64,000 nucleotides of DNA from the NCBI GenBank assembly GCA_029706075.1, contig JAINUG010000087.1, forward strand, positions 2,768,501 through 2,832,500, given 5' to 3'. Every line of letters starts with the position of its first letter. Position 1 is the first letter of the stretch. The notes beneath the pieces are model-generated. The model saw nothing but the letters and a program-made list of their open reading frames with translations, made no database searches and was not told the origin of the DNA. The stretch is from Aldrovandia affinis (taxonomy: Eukaryota > Chordata > Actinopteri > Notacanthiformes > Halosauridae). Both the position numbers and the translations under genes were made by a program. Shown here in pieces: positions 1 through 11,711 of the stretch.

Positions 1-1900
1 CATATATATTACTATCAATTATACTCATGAATTTCAATATATAATATAAAAATTACAATAATGAATAATATAATAGAAATGTATGTGGTATGGGTCAGCT
101 GTACCATACCTCAAAACATTAATAGCAATTTTAATTAATCAGTCTCATATACTTAATTCTTAAATTACGATCATGAATTTTAATATGAAATATATTTTAA
201 ATAATAAAAAAAATGTATATAAGGGCGCAAGGCGCTGAACCAAATTTAGTTAATTAGTTAATTAGTCAAGCGACTGTTCACCAAAATGAATTAGATTAAA
301 TATCTAATTTGTTAGATAGTAGTGGAATGTTTAATAAGATCACATGCAGAGATTTCGTTTTAAATATCGCGGATTGTAAAGAAACGTCGGCATCAGTATC
401 CAAGCTATGCGAGGCTAGTTAGCTGCAGCTGGCTAGCAAGCTGTGCGGTACGGATATACAAAGCACAAAACACAATGAATACATTCGAGAATACATTTAA
501 AATAAACAACAAACATAAGTCCACTGATCGAATTAGCCTGGATGTTTGTACAGTATTACTGCGTGGGTAGGAAGGACCACTTGGCTGGTTGAGCCAGGTT
601 GGGTCGCTGGCCCTGCAGAAGTGGGTTGTTCGTGGATGTCTGACGTGGCCAATCCATAGTGCTTTCTTTCCATTGCTGGTGGGAGGGATTTGTCTGTCTT
701 GTCTGATTTGGACTTGTGGATTTTGGTAACTTGTGTGTGTCTTAATGTTCACTTGCTATGTTGCAGAATGATAGCAAAGTGTAGCTGATAATGTAATAAA
801 CGTGTCAACGGTTATTTAAATGTTTTATCTCTGAGTTAAATACCGCTGGCTGTGGCTCTCGAGCCTGTGAGAGAGATTATTTTGCACAGAGTGGGGAGTC
901 TCTCCGTTGTGTCTCTCCTCATAGTTTCCGCCCGTTTCTTGTAGGGAAGAGAGAGTGGACAATAGGTTTGTGTTGGTTTTATGTAGCGGTGCAGTGGGGG
1001 AGTTGAAACGCTACTGTACTATGTCACCCATTGGCTAACAGTCTTTTGAACTTTCTGCTCAGCGTTGAATACAAGTGATGTCTCTTGGTCGCTGTTGGTC
1101 TGTCATGGACACATGGACCCTACAACTACCTGGAAAATTGTCCACATGTGGTTAGTTCAGGCAATTAATCCAAATCCACTAGGTGGCAGGTGAAAAATTT
1201 GAGGCATCCACCAGAAGAAACAGGTATCCTGAATTATTCAACATAAAATGGTTTAATCAATGCAGTATTAAAAAAACTTCACGATATCATTTGTTTACAG
1301 TACTGAGTTACAGTAGATTTGATCAGGGGAAGTCTGCACCAATATGGCGGCCGTGCAGACGTATAACTGCAACATACAACAGCAGCCAATGCGGTATCTA
1401 CATTATTATATCTGTGGTAGTTACCACTTTGTTTGCGTGCTAGATTTTGAAATGTTTTTTTAACACTAGCTAACCATAGCCACAAATAACCTCAGCTGGA
1501 GATGTTGTTGGTTCTTTGAACAAGAGGACAATAAAAATCACAATAAAACAAAGTTTTCGAACACGTATGCGTTGAGTATGCATCAGGAATCAGCTCCAAA
1601 ATGTACCCCCCCAGCGGAAGCAGCGCATTGGGGGTCGGATACCTAGTTTTTAGAATATGGTATACGAGAGAGGGACAGTATGTTCATATTAGGTTAATGG
1701 TTCAGGGTCAATGTGACAGGTGACAACAGGCGGTGACTAACAGTGTCCAGCTAATGATATGATGCGGTTCACACGTATTTACTTACGCAGCCAATCAATG
1801 TCATAAATAGCGCTTTATGCGTACGTGGCGTGCTGTTGATTTGCATGTTGCTTACAGCTAACGGTGCTGCGGAGTACAGAGGTAAATGCTGCTAAGTGCT
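1..1900. other. AT-rich DNA, no gene seen
   Basis: The first 350 bases are strongly AT-rich. A small hairpin (GGTATGG / CCATACC) lies near 88-112. A minus-strand open frame at 405-752 shows no family resemblance I recognise and is probably chance or an old repeat. Nothing else could be supported. Confidence 0.4.
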
Positions 1901-1910
1901 AATCCCTTGC

Positions 1911-2620
1911 TATGGCGAAACGAACTGGCAGTGGCACGTTCACTCACCAAGCCAAAATAAAAAAATAAATGCGGTTCTTTAAGATGGAATGGCTGTCGGA
2001 GTATGTGCGAACAGAGGAACAAGAGGTGAAACTGGGCGAGATTTTTCTTTTTCGAGTGAGAAAGGGCTGCTCTGCAAAACATGCTGCGAAGCCAAAGTAG
2101 CAAGTGAGTTTTCGGAGGGAAAAGTGTGGACTGAATGGAAGTTGGATTACCTCAAGCGTCACATTCAGCAGAAAAGTCATTTGAATGCTGTTGGAATTGT
2201 ACGAAGACTCAAGACGGGAATGGGGATCGGTACATTATTGCAGGAGAGCGCAAAAGATCGAGAGAAGAGGAACGAGCTGTCACACAAAAAAGAAATCCGA
2301 CCCGAGCAAGTTAAAATTCTCATCGACAATATACTACTCCATCAAAATGAATGCATCAATGCTGGCGGTTCAACAAATCCACGATCACATGGGAAAATAT
2401 GTGATTATTCCAGAAAGCTGGCGAAGCAAAAATTATGCCTTTGAATTTGTCAACTCAATCAATGAAATAGTGCAGAATGAGACAATGTGCAATGTTAAAA
2501 ATGCACCCTGGCATACCCTGATAGTGGATGAGAGCACAGACATAACAGTGCACAAAATGCTAGTGTCATTTATTAAGAATTTTCATTTATGGATATTAAT
2601 CATTAAATGCTGTTACTAGA
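1911..2620 (+). pseudogene. hAT-family transposase relic
   Basis: Three overlapping frame pieces together resemble a hAT transposase related to the host-domesticated ZNF862/ZBED group. An N-terminal zinc-finger-like part carries CKTCC and then YLKRHIQQKSHLNAV, the histidine end of such a finger. The C-terminal part reads WHTLIVDESTDITVHKMLV. The DEST(D) motif there is the hallmark of the first catalytic aspartate region of hAT enzymes. At least one frame change separates the two parts, near 2340-2360, and the frame ends soon after the catalytic motif at 2620, so most of the enzyme is missing. No terminal inverted repeats were identified. hAT enzymes act in the nucleus as DNA-cutting transposases; this copy cannot be active. 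Confidence 0.6.
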
Positions 2621-2640
2621 TTATAAGTAGTAGAAATGCT

Positions 2641-4130
2641 AATAAAAACTAATTATATATTTTACAGACAGAGTTACAGAATTTTACACTGTATCACATG
2701 CTTGTGCTACAGCACACATTTCATTATGCAAAATGTGAATGTTTTAATGTGAACAAAATTTGATCTCTGAAATGTGTCCAGAGCAGGACCCTCACCCTGA
2801 CATACAATATAGTACACAGCTCGTGAAAAACAAGATTTTTGACTTTTTCATTGTTAGTGGGCCTAATCACTTATATTAAAAGTAATCTAATGGAAATTAC
2901 TGCTGTAATTTGATTATTTTAATAAGCTACGTGACTTGTTATGATCTCAGGTTTTGGACAGGTGTAATATTGGTGTGGCCACAGTGTGCACGTCTGATGT
3001 TGCTCACAGTGGTCCAAGGAATTCTCAGGGAGTTTGTGCATATGCTCAGACACATGAAAAATTAGAGGGAACGTTGTTCAGGGTCCTTAGAATATTTCAT
3101 TGTAACCAAGCAACCCATTCTCTCTAGCCTAAATCTCCAACTGGTGTCTGTTGCCTCTCTCTCTCCCCTCCCCAAACATCAAACGGAACTGCGTTATGCT
3201 ATTCTTTATCACTGACAGGTTTTATTACTCCTTTGAAGCAACACCAACGCACCTAACTGTGTAGGTTATCAGAGCCAGCTTGGTCAGCGTTATCTCAGTG
3301 GATTAACAGTTTATCCATTTGGAGCTCCCTAAAGTTGAATGCCTTAAAGTTATTTTGAGTCGCCAACATTCAATTGACAATATCAGTTGAACATCTTAAT
3401 CCCAAGTAATATATGGTTGTTGAGGCTTCCCAGTTTGGACTTTAGATTTTCCAGGCCACACCAGATAAAAGCAGAGGTCTGTGTGTCACAATCATCCTTG
3501 TCACTTGGTAGCAATATTCATTGCCTGAAAATGAAAATGTCATTACTCATTGGACTTGACAATTATCATTTACAAACATCACCTTTATTGTCAAAAGCAG
3601 GAGTGCATTTTTGTTTAGAGTTGTTTAATAACTCGTAATTACCTTGTAACCTATTTGTGTTTGGTCTCCTTCATAAAGGCTTTAAATGACTCATATATTG
3701 ATAATTATATTATGTTGCTTAGACCTGCTTTTGACAACCAAGAGTTACTTTTGAGAAAAATAACTTTATCAGACCTTGGATAAAACAGTCCTTGCCATAA
3801 ATAGACCCCACCCCTTCAGTGCTCTAACTTAGCCTCCAATCAGGGTTAGAATCTTCCACCCTATGGGGTTTGCTAATTACATGACAGTTTGTTTCAGTTT
3901 GCTTTGAGTTCAGTTTGTTTGGAGAAGAGAAGACCTTTCTGGTTGTGCACGTTCCATCTTTTATTTTGACCTTTATTTTGTCCCTTTTTGCACTGAAGCA
4001 CAAATTTGGTTATTTCTGGCTGGTTGTATTGGGTCCATCTTAAATCTTATTTGGAGTTAGTTTTGTCTTGTGGGTTGATTCCAAATTGGCATTGACAGTA
4101 AACATTGGCTGGTTTCAGAGCTGCCACCCC
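2641..4130. other. Unannotated intergenic or intronic DNA
   Basis: No coding similarity, paired repeats or RNA gene was seen. A plus-strand frame at 3387-3638 is short and without recognisable motifs. Confidence 0.35.
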
Positions 4131-4139
4131 TTACTTCAA

Positions 4140-4262
<123 letters not shown>

Positions 4263-4269
4263 CTCTACA

Positions 4270-4300
4270 GACAGTGCACATACACATACACACATACAAA

Positions 4301-4335
<35 letters not shown>
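4270..4335. repeat. (CA)n-rich microsatellite
   Basis: Interrupted ACAC/ATACAC repeats and then a clean CA run, forming a compound locus with the CT tract immediately upstream. Confidence 0.93.
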
Positions 4336-4724
4336 TACACATAAACTCTACCTCTCTCCTTAACTCTTTCTATCTTCCCTCTCTCACACACACACTAATT
4401 TTTCTTCCATTCAGAAATGTAGATGAATCATCATTTTGTTTGGCACATTTAATATTTCATAAATACGGCCATATGCTCAAAAAGGACCCATTAAAAAAGC
4501 TGATCTCTCTGGGAGGTTTAAAAATCTAATTCAGCAGTATTTTTCATCCATTTCTCTGCAAGGCAGCACTGTTTACTGAAGTTTATGCTTAACCAGTCAG
4601 TTTGGTAGCTGTTTTTTTTCTTTCTTTCTTTTTTTTTGGAGAAAAATTGGAATGGCAGCAGGTGCTCTCCTCCCCAATAGCCTGCCTTTGGTGACCCCCC
4701 ACTGAGAACCATCTCTGCCCAGCG

Positions 4725-4972
4725 TAGGGTGACCAAATGCAGGACATGCGGGATGAATTTGCAGGACATTGCGGGATGGGAAAGGAAACATAAAATAACG
4801 TATTTAATATTCGTACTATTCGTACTTTAAAAAAATGCGTGACAATAGAATTAACGAGAGAAATCTCAGCATTTGTTGACACGAGGGTTATGATATATTA
4901 TTTTATTAAAATGCAGGACAATGTCTGTCGTTTCGGGACATGTATCAAAACGCAGGACATCTGGTCACCCTA
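4725..4972. mobile_element. Short MITE with TAGGGTGACCA ends
   Basis: The left end reads TAGGGTGACCAAATGC and the right end reads CTGGTCACCCTA, giving an 11-bp perfect inverted terminus (TAGGGTGACCA), with more similarity inside (GCAGGACA near both ends). At 248 bp with no coding capacity it is a non-autonomous DNA transposon. The termini resemble hAT-type MITEs known from vertebrates, but I do not see a clear 8-bp target duplication, so the superfamily is uncertain. Confidence 0.7.
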
Positions 4973-5640
4973 GTCCAGGGGTGTTTGTCACGCTCATCAC
5001 GGAGATGACGGAGCGCCCCCCGGTGGACCCCGCGTGTGCCAGCGGCGGATGATTTATGCGCCAGAGACAGCAGGCAACGGCCAAAGGAATAAAAACTTCT
5101 CCTCCCTTTGCCATGTTTTATTTTCTTCTCAATCCCTCCCGTTTTTTCCTGTCGTAATCAGCGTCGTGGGAAAAACGGATGATCACAGAATTGATGAAGC
5201 AGCAGTTTCGAGGTCGTTATGAATTTTTCAAGGAACGAAAGCCAGAAGGGCGAGATAATAATTAATTCCTCCTTTATTAGCACATCTCCTCTGATTGTTC
5301 CCACTGGTCTTGGCCGTAGCCTCTTCTCAATTCTAAACCACGGGCCATAGAAAGTACCTCTTTTTTCACTTTTCTTTTGAGGAAGATGGCACCAGCTCTT
5401 TAACTCTTTGAATGCTCCACTCTTTCCACTCTGAGCTTCAAATGAATGCGAAGTCCGGTCGATATGATTTAGCTATGTCAAAAGAAATTAATCTCCGGTG
5501 CAAGTAATCCTCTTTTGCTTTTCCAATACGCTTTTGAATGTGTGCAGGCTGTTATTTTTTTGTTTAGCAAACACCCATATATATTAGCACAATATAACTA
5601 ATATATTGCCCATATAGCTGCCCAAGTATAGGAAGCACTT
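4973..5640. other. Unannotated DNA with a GC-rich start
   Basis: 4985-5100 is relatively GC-rich, and an AT-rich homeodomain-site-like patch (aataattaattcc) lies near 5256. No gene or repeat was recognised. Confidence 0.3.
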
Positions 5641-6140
5641 GAGTAAATTAAGGGTTCTGGAGGCTCTGTTATGGTGTGAGGTGCATTTTTCTGGCATGGT
5701 TCAAGTCCACTCAACCCCTTAGAGGAGAATATAAAAACCAGTAAATACAAATACATTCTGAGTGATCGCCTTCATGCTATGGTGAAGAATTTCTATCCTG
5801 ATGGGAGTGGTCTCTTCCAAGATGACAACGCCCCCATCCACAGGGCACGAGTGGTCACTGAATGGCTTGATGAGTATATAAACCATATGCCATGGCCGTC
5901 TCAGTCAGCAGATCTCAACTCAATTGAACCCTTATGGGAGGTTCTGGAGTGGCGCCTAAGACAGCATTTTCCACCACCATCAAGCAAACTAGCAAATGAT
6001 GGAATTTCTCATAGAAAAATGGTGTTGCATCCCTCCACTGGAATTCAAGACACTAGTAGAATCTATGCCGAAGGGCGTTGAAGCCGTTCTGGTGGCTCGT
6101 GGAGGCACAACGCCCTATTAACACACTTTATTTTGGCAGT
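5640..6140 (+). pseudogene. Tc1/mariner transposase, C-terminal relic
   Basis: Open frame pieces encode the C-terminal half of a Tc1-like DDE transposase. FLWHGSS precedes an in-frame DGSGLFQDDNAPIHRA segment carrying the second catalytic aspartate. MPWPSQSADLNSIEPLWE follows, carrying the catalytic glutamate in the classic DLNPIE-type block. A frame change near 5985-6000 moves the end (PRRI.AVL.ARGG-like) out of frame. The N-terminal DNA-binding domain is absent. The enzyme would cut and paste the element at TA sites; this copy is truncated and dead. No terminal inverted repeats were paired. Confidence 0.85.
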
Positions 6141-6384
6141 TACCTGTATATTGAACATTTGCTCATAGCTAGTCAGAATCATAAAATGGCCATTTGCTAA
6201 AAAGATAGCTGTCGCTATAGCTTGGTCTGTGTGACAGCAAACTGCTGCTGCTCAGTCTTCCCCATTAAGTGGCACAGCTTCTAGCACTTCCCCTCAAGGT
6301 GAGGTTCACCTTCGTTTGAAGCGCCTCTGGGTACTAGTGTATGTTGCCGTGGCAGAAGTTTAACAGCATAAAATATTCTGGTTT

Positions 6385-7025
6385 TCGAGTTTACCATAGA
6401 ATGCCAAGTCAGTCTCATGCGGCAGGAGTCAGTATTACACCAAAGAAGGTGTGTGGGTCAATGCTTCGCCATCAAATACCTGTGAGTGAGTTCTTCACCA
6501 TAGAACACCTGTGAGTTTGTCCTTCGACATAAAACACCTATGGGTGAGTCAGTCCTTTACCATAGGGTGCTCATGTGAAGTCTCCTTTAGTCAGATTACA
6601 GTATAATATTCCCAAAGCCGTCATGAAGCCTGTTTTGATTACCAAATCATAACACCTTTATATATCATTCATAAGCATCTGTGTAGAACTTTTTCAAATG
6701 GTAGAATTAAGTCAAATGACAAATGTGTTATGTCACATTTAACAATAGCAGTTTACATGAATGTCATCCTATATGCTATCCGTCATAAGGCATTGTATTT
6801 GCTCAGTAATGATTTATAAAGATGTTATAGCATGTTAATGAAGGTGTTATACATTCTTCACAAGGGCTGTAGGACAAGACACTTTCGTATAGAGTGTGAT
6901 CTTCCTTACTATAGAGTCAGCCCTTTACCATAGAGCGTCTGTGAGACCTTTTACCATAGAGTGCTGACTTTGAGTTAGTCCTGTATTATAGAGCACCTGT
7001 GCGTTAGTCCTTTGCCGTAGAACAG
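6385..7025. repeat. Degenerate 'ttaccatagag-cacctgtgag' tandem repeat, split by an insert
   Basis: Units of about 35-40 bp carrying variants of ccatagaacacctgtgagt recur at 6385-6560 and again at 6893-7025. Between them (about 6590-6890) lies AT-rich sequence without these units, perhaps a later insertion. The units are well diverged. Confidence 0.6.
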
Positions 7026-7079
7026 CTCCCCGAGTGCAGGGTTTGAGCTCTTACAGCTGATAAGCCAGGGTGTCCAGCG

Positions 7080-7470
7080 CGCTCTAGCCGACAGATATTG
7101 AAGCGTCCTCCTTTGGCGAGAGATTTCTCAAAACGGAGTTGCGTGAATTCTGTCACAGGGCCCTCCGAAGGTACATTACAGCAGAAAGAAGGAGAGTGAA
7201 ATAGGGGCCGATGATTTGTCGCCGGGGAAAGTTAATTTTCCCCAGGGCTCTCTGCATTCATTAAGCAGCCGATCGCATCGCCGTGGCCGTGGCCGGTGTC
7301 ATCATTTAGGGGGCCCCGTGATTAAGAACCGGCGGGCCCCTAATGCCTTCGCTAGGCCCATTAGCCCGGGCTAATGGCTTTCACAGGGCAAAGTGATGGA
7401 GTCCTGAAGCCAGTGCTGCACGGAGCCTGTCATCCGGCAGACCCTAGGCTCCAGTCGGGCCAGAGGCGTG
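7080..7470. promoter_or_regulatory. Candidate conserved noncoding block
   Basis: A GC-rich, non-repetitive block with many homeodomain-core sites (ATTA/TAAT at about 7212, 7258, 7320, 7340, 7361, 7372) and a short inverted motif (gcccgggc). No frame with recognisable coding content. Regulatory function is inference only. Confidence 0.2.
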
Positions 7471-7869
7471 AATCATCACTGTCGCGAAAATGAAGAAATG
7501 AGCCTCGGCTGTCCGCTCAAACTGATTTCAAACGGGCGCGTTATCCTCTCAAGTGTTGTTCATCAGCGGAGATGTGAAAGTTTGCACGGTAAATCCAGCC
7601 CTTTCTTGCCTGGGTGCTAGCCTGAATATTTTTGTGGTTCTCAATGCGGTTCGAATTTGACTTGCGGAAGGTATTAAGGAATAGCCAATGCATGAACGTG
7701 TAGTTAGCTGGCATTTGGCGCTATGTTTACCATGGTATATAAATGCTCGGCTTAGAAAATAAGCTTTAGCATTTTGCCGTGCACATGTTTATAACCTATG
7801 TGAAGGTCATTATCCACTATCTAAAATTGTGCAAAAACTCTCACTCAGTCGCACGGGTGCATGCATGTA

Positions 7870-7903
7870 CACACACGTAGACACACACACACACACACAC
7901 ACA
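7870..7903. repeat. (CA)n microsatellite
   Basis: A CA run of about 12-14 copies after an imperfect acacacgtag start. Confidence 0.9.
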
Positions 7904-10060
7904 ATTACCCTTGCCCTTGCTAAAGATCTGTATAGTTGGAACCCTATATCACTGAATAATCATATTTCTCATAATTTGTTTATGCTATTTTTCATGAGCT
8001 GTTTTGGAGTGCAGTGGCTAGCTGATGCTGGAGTGTCATGGTTCAGAGCAATAATAAACAACCAAAGTAGTGCAACATAGTTTTTATGACACAAACCACT
8101 ACAAGTGATTGAAGCACTTTTTTGATTATTTAGTCAACAGGATTGCCAACTTCACAGAGCTTGTTGCCAATGTGAAATGCTAATAATTATAATTGAGCAC
8201 CTGTATTGTCATAGATGCTAGTGGTAAATGTTTGCTGAATTGCGAAAGCAACTTCTTTTCAGCTTTGGGCATACCTTCGGTGCTGTAATTTGTCATCATG
8301 GCCAGGGTTACCAGGCAATCTTTAGATAGACAGCATATCTTATTAGAAAAAGAGTTAACAGTGCTGAAAGCTCTCCCGCGGAGAAGAGGTTCTTGTCCTT
8401 TTGATGATGCTATTCGGAGAGAGCCTCCTTTACCAACTGCCAGTGCTCACCTTGGTTGAAAACCCCTGCCCTGTATTGCATGCATAATGCCTCTCATTAA
8501 TGACAAGATGAAAAATGGTTTCGATGGCAGAGTTTCCATACCGAGAAAGCAAAGGCAGAAGCATTTCTCAAGCTGGCACCTAAGCGAAGCCTTCAGTGCT
8601 GTAAACGTACTGTTTTTCACCAGAGTGTCACTGCGTGGGTCACAGGAGCAGACAAAATGGCGGCCACAGCAGCCCAGCTCCCTGCGAGGCCCTCCACTGG
8701 TGACAGGTTCAGGTTTCCAAAGAAACCGTAGACACAGAATCCGTCAGCAGAAAGCAGATAACTCAAAAAAATGAAAACAAGATAATGAAGAGATTACTTT
8801 CAGACAGACATTTTAGGAAGTTGGACACAGTCATTAAAATTGTCATCTGCTGAACCACTTGCTGGTGAATGTTGTTGTTTTGGTTTTACTGTCCCCCTTC
8901 CCCATTTTCATAACAAAAAAACTGCTTGTCATGGGGCCAAGTTCCCTGTTGTATTTTTTGGTTTTGTCATTAGTGTTCCACCAGGATCTCCAAAACCGCC
9001 GGGTTAGTTTTGAGGAAACTTGCCTTATTGATAGAGGATTAGGAAAATGGAGCGATTTTGGTGCCAATTGGCCACTTGGTGGCGCAATAACAGAAAATTA
9101 ACATCGCAATATTGAAAAGATCATATGTCCTGCCCCATTTCACCTGTAGACTTGAACCCATGAAGTCCGCCGTATTGGCTCTTCCGTTGTTTTACATTTT
9201 TTGAAAAACGCATTTACATTCAGCATTTCCGTAATGGCGAGAGCGGTTAGCTCCAAACTATAATTCAAGGTCTGACACTTCTCTTGTGTGAAACTGAACC
9301 ATGCTGTTACATATCTACCACATCCAGCAGAACTGAAACCTACTGCAAAGTCAAATGTGATATGGTAATATTATATAACTATATTGGATAATATTCATAA
9401 TGTCGATATTATTCATTGCATTGATAATACAAATGATGATAACATGAGCTTTGTAAATGACCCCTGGAAAAGGGCGCAGTACCGTGGTCCAGGTGCCAGT
9501 CTGTGGTCTTGGGGAGTTGTGAATCGTCTCAGTGTGACAGGGTGAATTGGCCCATGGGAAGGGTAGGGACCATGGCCCACTGCGGATGCTGGAGGCCCTC
9601 TCATTTTTTATACTGTCAAGCTTTGACAAAATATGCCAGTTCAGAGGGGCCTCACTGACTAAGTGTTTCGAGAGCAGAGAACACTCAGGATCAGAAAGCC
9701 ACCTGAGTTCAGCAGAAATCAATGGATGAAGAATAACAACGATTTTTTTCAAAATGCCAATAGTGCTTGTGGCAGGAACGTCTTACACCTGCGCCTCTTG
9801 GTACCGTTCACCTAGCTGGTAGCCTTTGCGTGACTTCTCACCAGGTGGTTGTAGAAGTGGACTTAAAGGGCTGTAAGCTGAAAGGTATCGAATGGTTGAT
9901 GATTAACGGCAGACCTACTGCCATGAGTGAAAAGCACCCTACCGTATTTATTGGTTTCCCTTGCCAGAATATCTGTCAACTCCCCGAATTCTGAATAACA
10001 TATCCTTGTGTTTGCAACTAAGCCCTTGGAGGGCAAATGATTTATGTATTCATATAAATG
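7904..10060. other. Unannotated DNA
   Basis: Short open frames on both strands show no family resemblance. No paired repeats were identified, and nothing else can be supported. Confidence 0.35.
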
Positions 10061-10071
10061 TACATGCACAC

Positions 10072-10073
10072 AT

Positions 10074-10104
<31 letters not shown>

Positions 10105-10113
10105 CACTGTATA

Positions 10114-10147
<34 letters not shown>
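10072..10147. repeat. (CA)n-(TA)n compound microsatellite, left part
   Basis: A CA run and then a TA run, with ctgtatactgtata between. It is interrupted by the hAT element at 10148 and resumes at 11679. Confidence 0.9.
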
Positions 10148-10151
<4 letters not shown>

Positions 10152-11676
10152 GATGCACCGATCGATCGGCCTCTGACCGGAAATTGCCGATTTTCAGCTG
10201 ATCGGCCTCAATCGGTGACTTGATCCCGATCACTCCACATAGCCGATTCTGTGCGCCGGTTGGCTCCTCGCCCCCTCTTTTCACGTGGCGTGCGCACCCG
10301 TGAGCCAATGCAAACAGATCAGATGAGCGCAGCGCTGAACACGCCTCAACATGTCCTCAGTATGGGCGTTTTCACAGTCAGTGAAGACGACTTAAAGCTT
10401 GCAGTTTGTCATACATGTCAATCGAAAATAAACCGCGGAGGAACAACTCGAAAACGTTCGAACGACCAACCTAATCAGACACTTGAAAAGTCATCACCCA
10501 GGTACCACGTCGATGCCCAAATTCTGAAAATGTGACGGTAGTCGTTTTCTACAGTACCGTAGGTACCGGGGTTAATTAACAATTAACCCGTTGCGCTAGT
10601 TCGGTTCCTCTGAACCATTTTCCATTAATAGAACATAGTGGTAGTGCATAAACCTGACGTAATAATGCCCTGCTGAAGCACTGAATTGCACTGAAATCAT
10701 TATGTTCGCTAATGAGTGTGACGTTATGAAACAGTGCTATTCACTCATACAAATCGAACTTATTAGACCTAATGATAAATTCATCTAAGGATTTCTAGCT
10801 AAACCACAAATGGTGTATTAACTGTGTTGTGCATGAAGGTGCCAGCTGTGCGTTTCCACTATCAAACAAACTCAGAAACAGCAGCATCGCCTCTTTTCCA
10901 ATTACTCCTAGTTTGAAACATTTTTATCTAGGCTTTGAAGCTAGTTAAAGTCGTAGTCGTTAGCTACCTGACTCACGCAAATAACGAAACTCTGCTGAAG
11001 AGCGGCTTGTTTCAATGCCTTTGACAAGCTCCGCAACTGAAACATCCGCCCTTATATCGCTACAAGTGTTTTCCATTGCACTATATAGAATTGGGATCTA
11101 CTCTAATCCACCTCTAGCAAACAAATTAGTCTAGCGCATCATAGGTTCGAACTAACCTGTTTTCCATTAGCATTGTCGCAATAACTTTCTGATGCACATC
11201 AAGTTGAAGCCATATAATTATTTAATGGAAAAAGGGCTTGTGTCATCTGTCATCAGAATATAACGTTAGTGTTTTAAAAAAATATTTCCGGACTAATGGT
11301 CTGTCACCATGTCAGTAAATTTAAACTACTCTTGTTTCTTTTTATTTATTACTTAAAGGCTACATGCCACTGTTGTTGGATTCTCTTTTATTCATCATTG
11401 AATTTAAAAAAAAAGAAAAGCTCTGTCCAGTAACCTGGAACACTTTTTTATTTTGAAATGTGTTTTAGTGAGACCTACCTCATGCTTCTGACCTACCTCA
11501 GAATTGTCAATCTTAATTTTCTATTAAAGCAAAGTTACAAAAATGTTTGTGTAAGTTGTCAATTATTGTTTTTAGGAAAAAAAAAATCGGAATCGGCCAA
11601 AATCGGTATCGGCAGGTCAGACTAATCAAAAATTGGAAATCGGAATCGGCCAAGAAAATCGCAATCGGTGCATCTC

Positions 11677-11678
<2 letters not shown>
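10148..11678 (+). mobile_element. hAT (Ac/ZBED-like) element with BED-finger relic
   Basis: The ends are perfect 15-bp inverted repeats: TAGAGATGCACCGAT on the left and ATCGGTGCATCTCTA on the right. Subterminal GATCGG/ATCGGC motifs occur at both ends. At 1531 bp the element is too short for a full hAT transposase of about 650 residues. Near 10340-10500 it encodes a BED zinc-finger-like segment (FTVSEDDLKLAVCHTCQ then KINRGG), as in ZBED1-type transposases. This is broken by a frame change just before it and another after it. No catalytic region is visible. It sits inside a CA/TA microsatellite, so an 8-bp target duplication cannot be told from the repeat. It is best read as an internally deleted, immobile copy. 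Confidence 0.8.
10330..10500 (+). pseudogene. BED zinc-finger fragment of hAT transposase
   Basis: An N-terminal DNA-binding finger remnant. The CHTC pair and the KINRGG turn are typical of ZBED1-like BED fingers, and the histidine pair expected after NL..HLK is present only in another frame (RHLKSSP-like, just before 10500). A real but frameshifted relic inside the hAT element. Confidence 0.65.

Positions 11679-11708
<30 letters not shown>
11679..11708. repeat. (TA)n-(CA)n microsatellite, right part
   Basis: A TA run and then CA, the mirror of the tract on the far side of the hAT element. It ends at the left end of the next transposon. Confidence 0.85.

Positions 11709-11711
<3 letters not shown>

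Noticed and set aside
405-752. 115-codon minus-strand frame
   Set aside because: No recognisable motif or neighbours supporting a gene; possibly an old retroelement fragment but unsupported.
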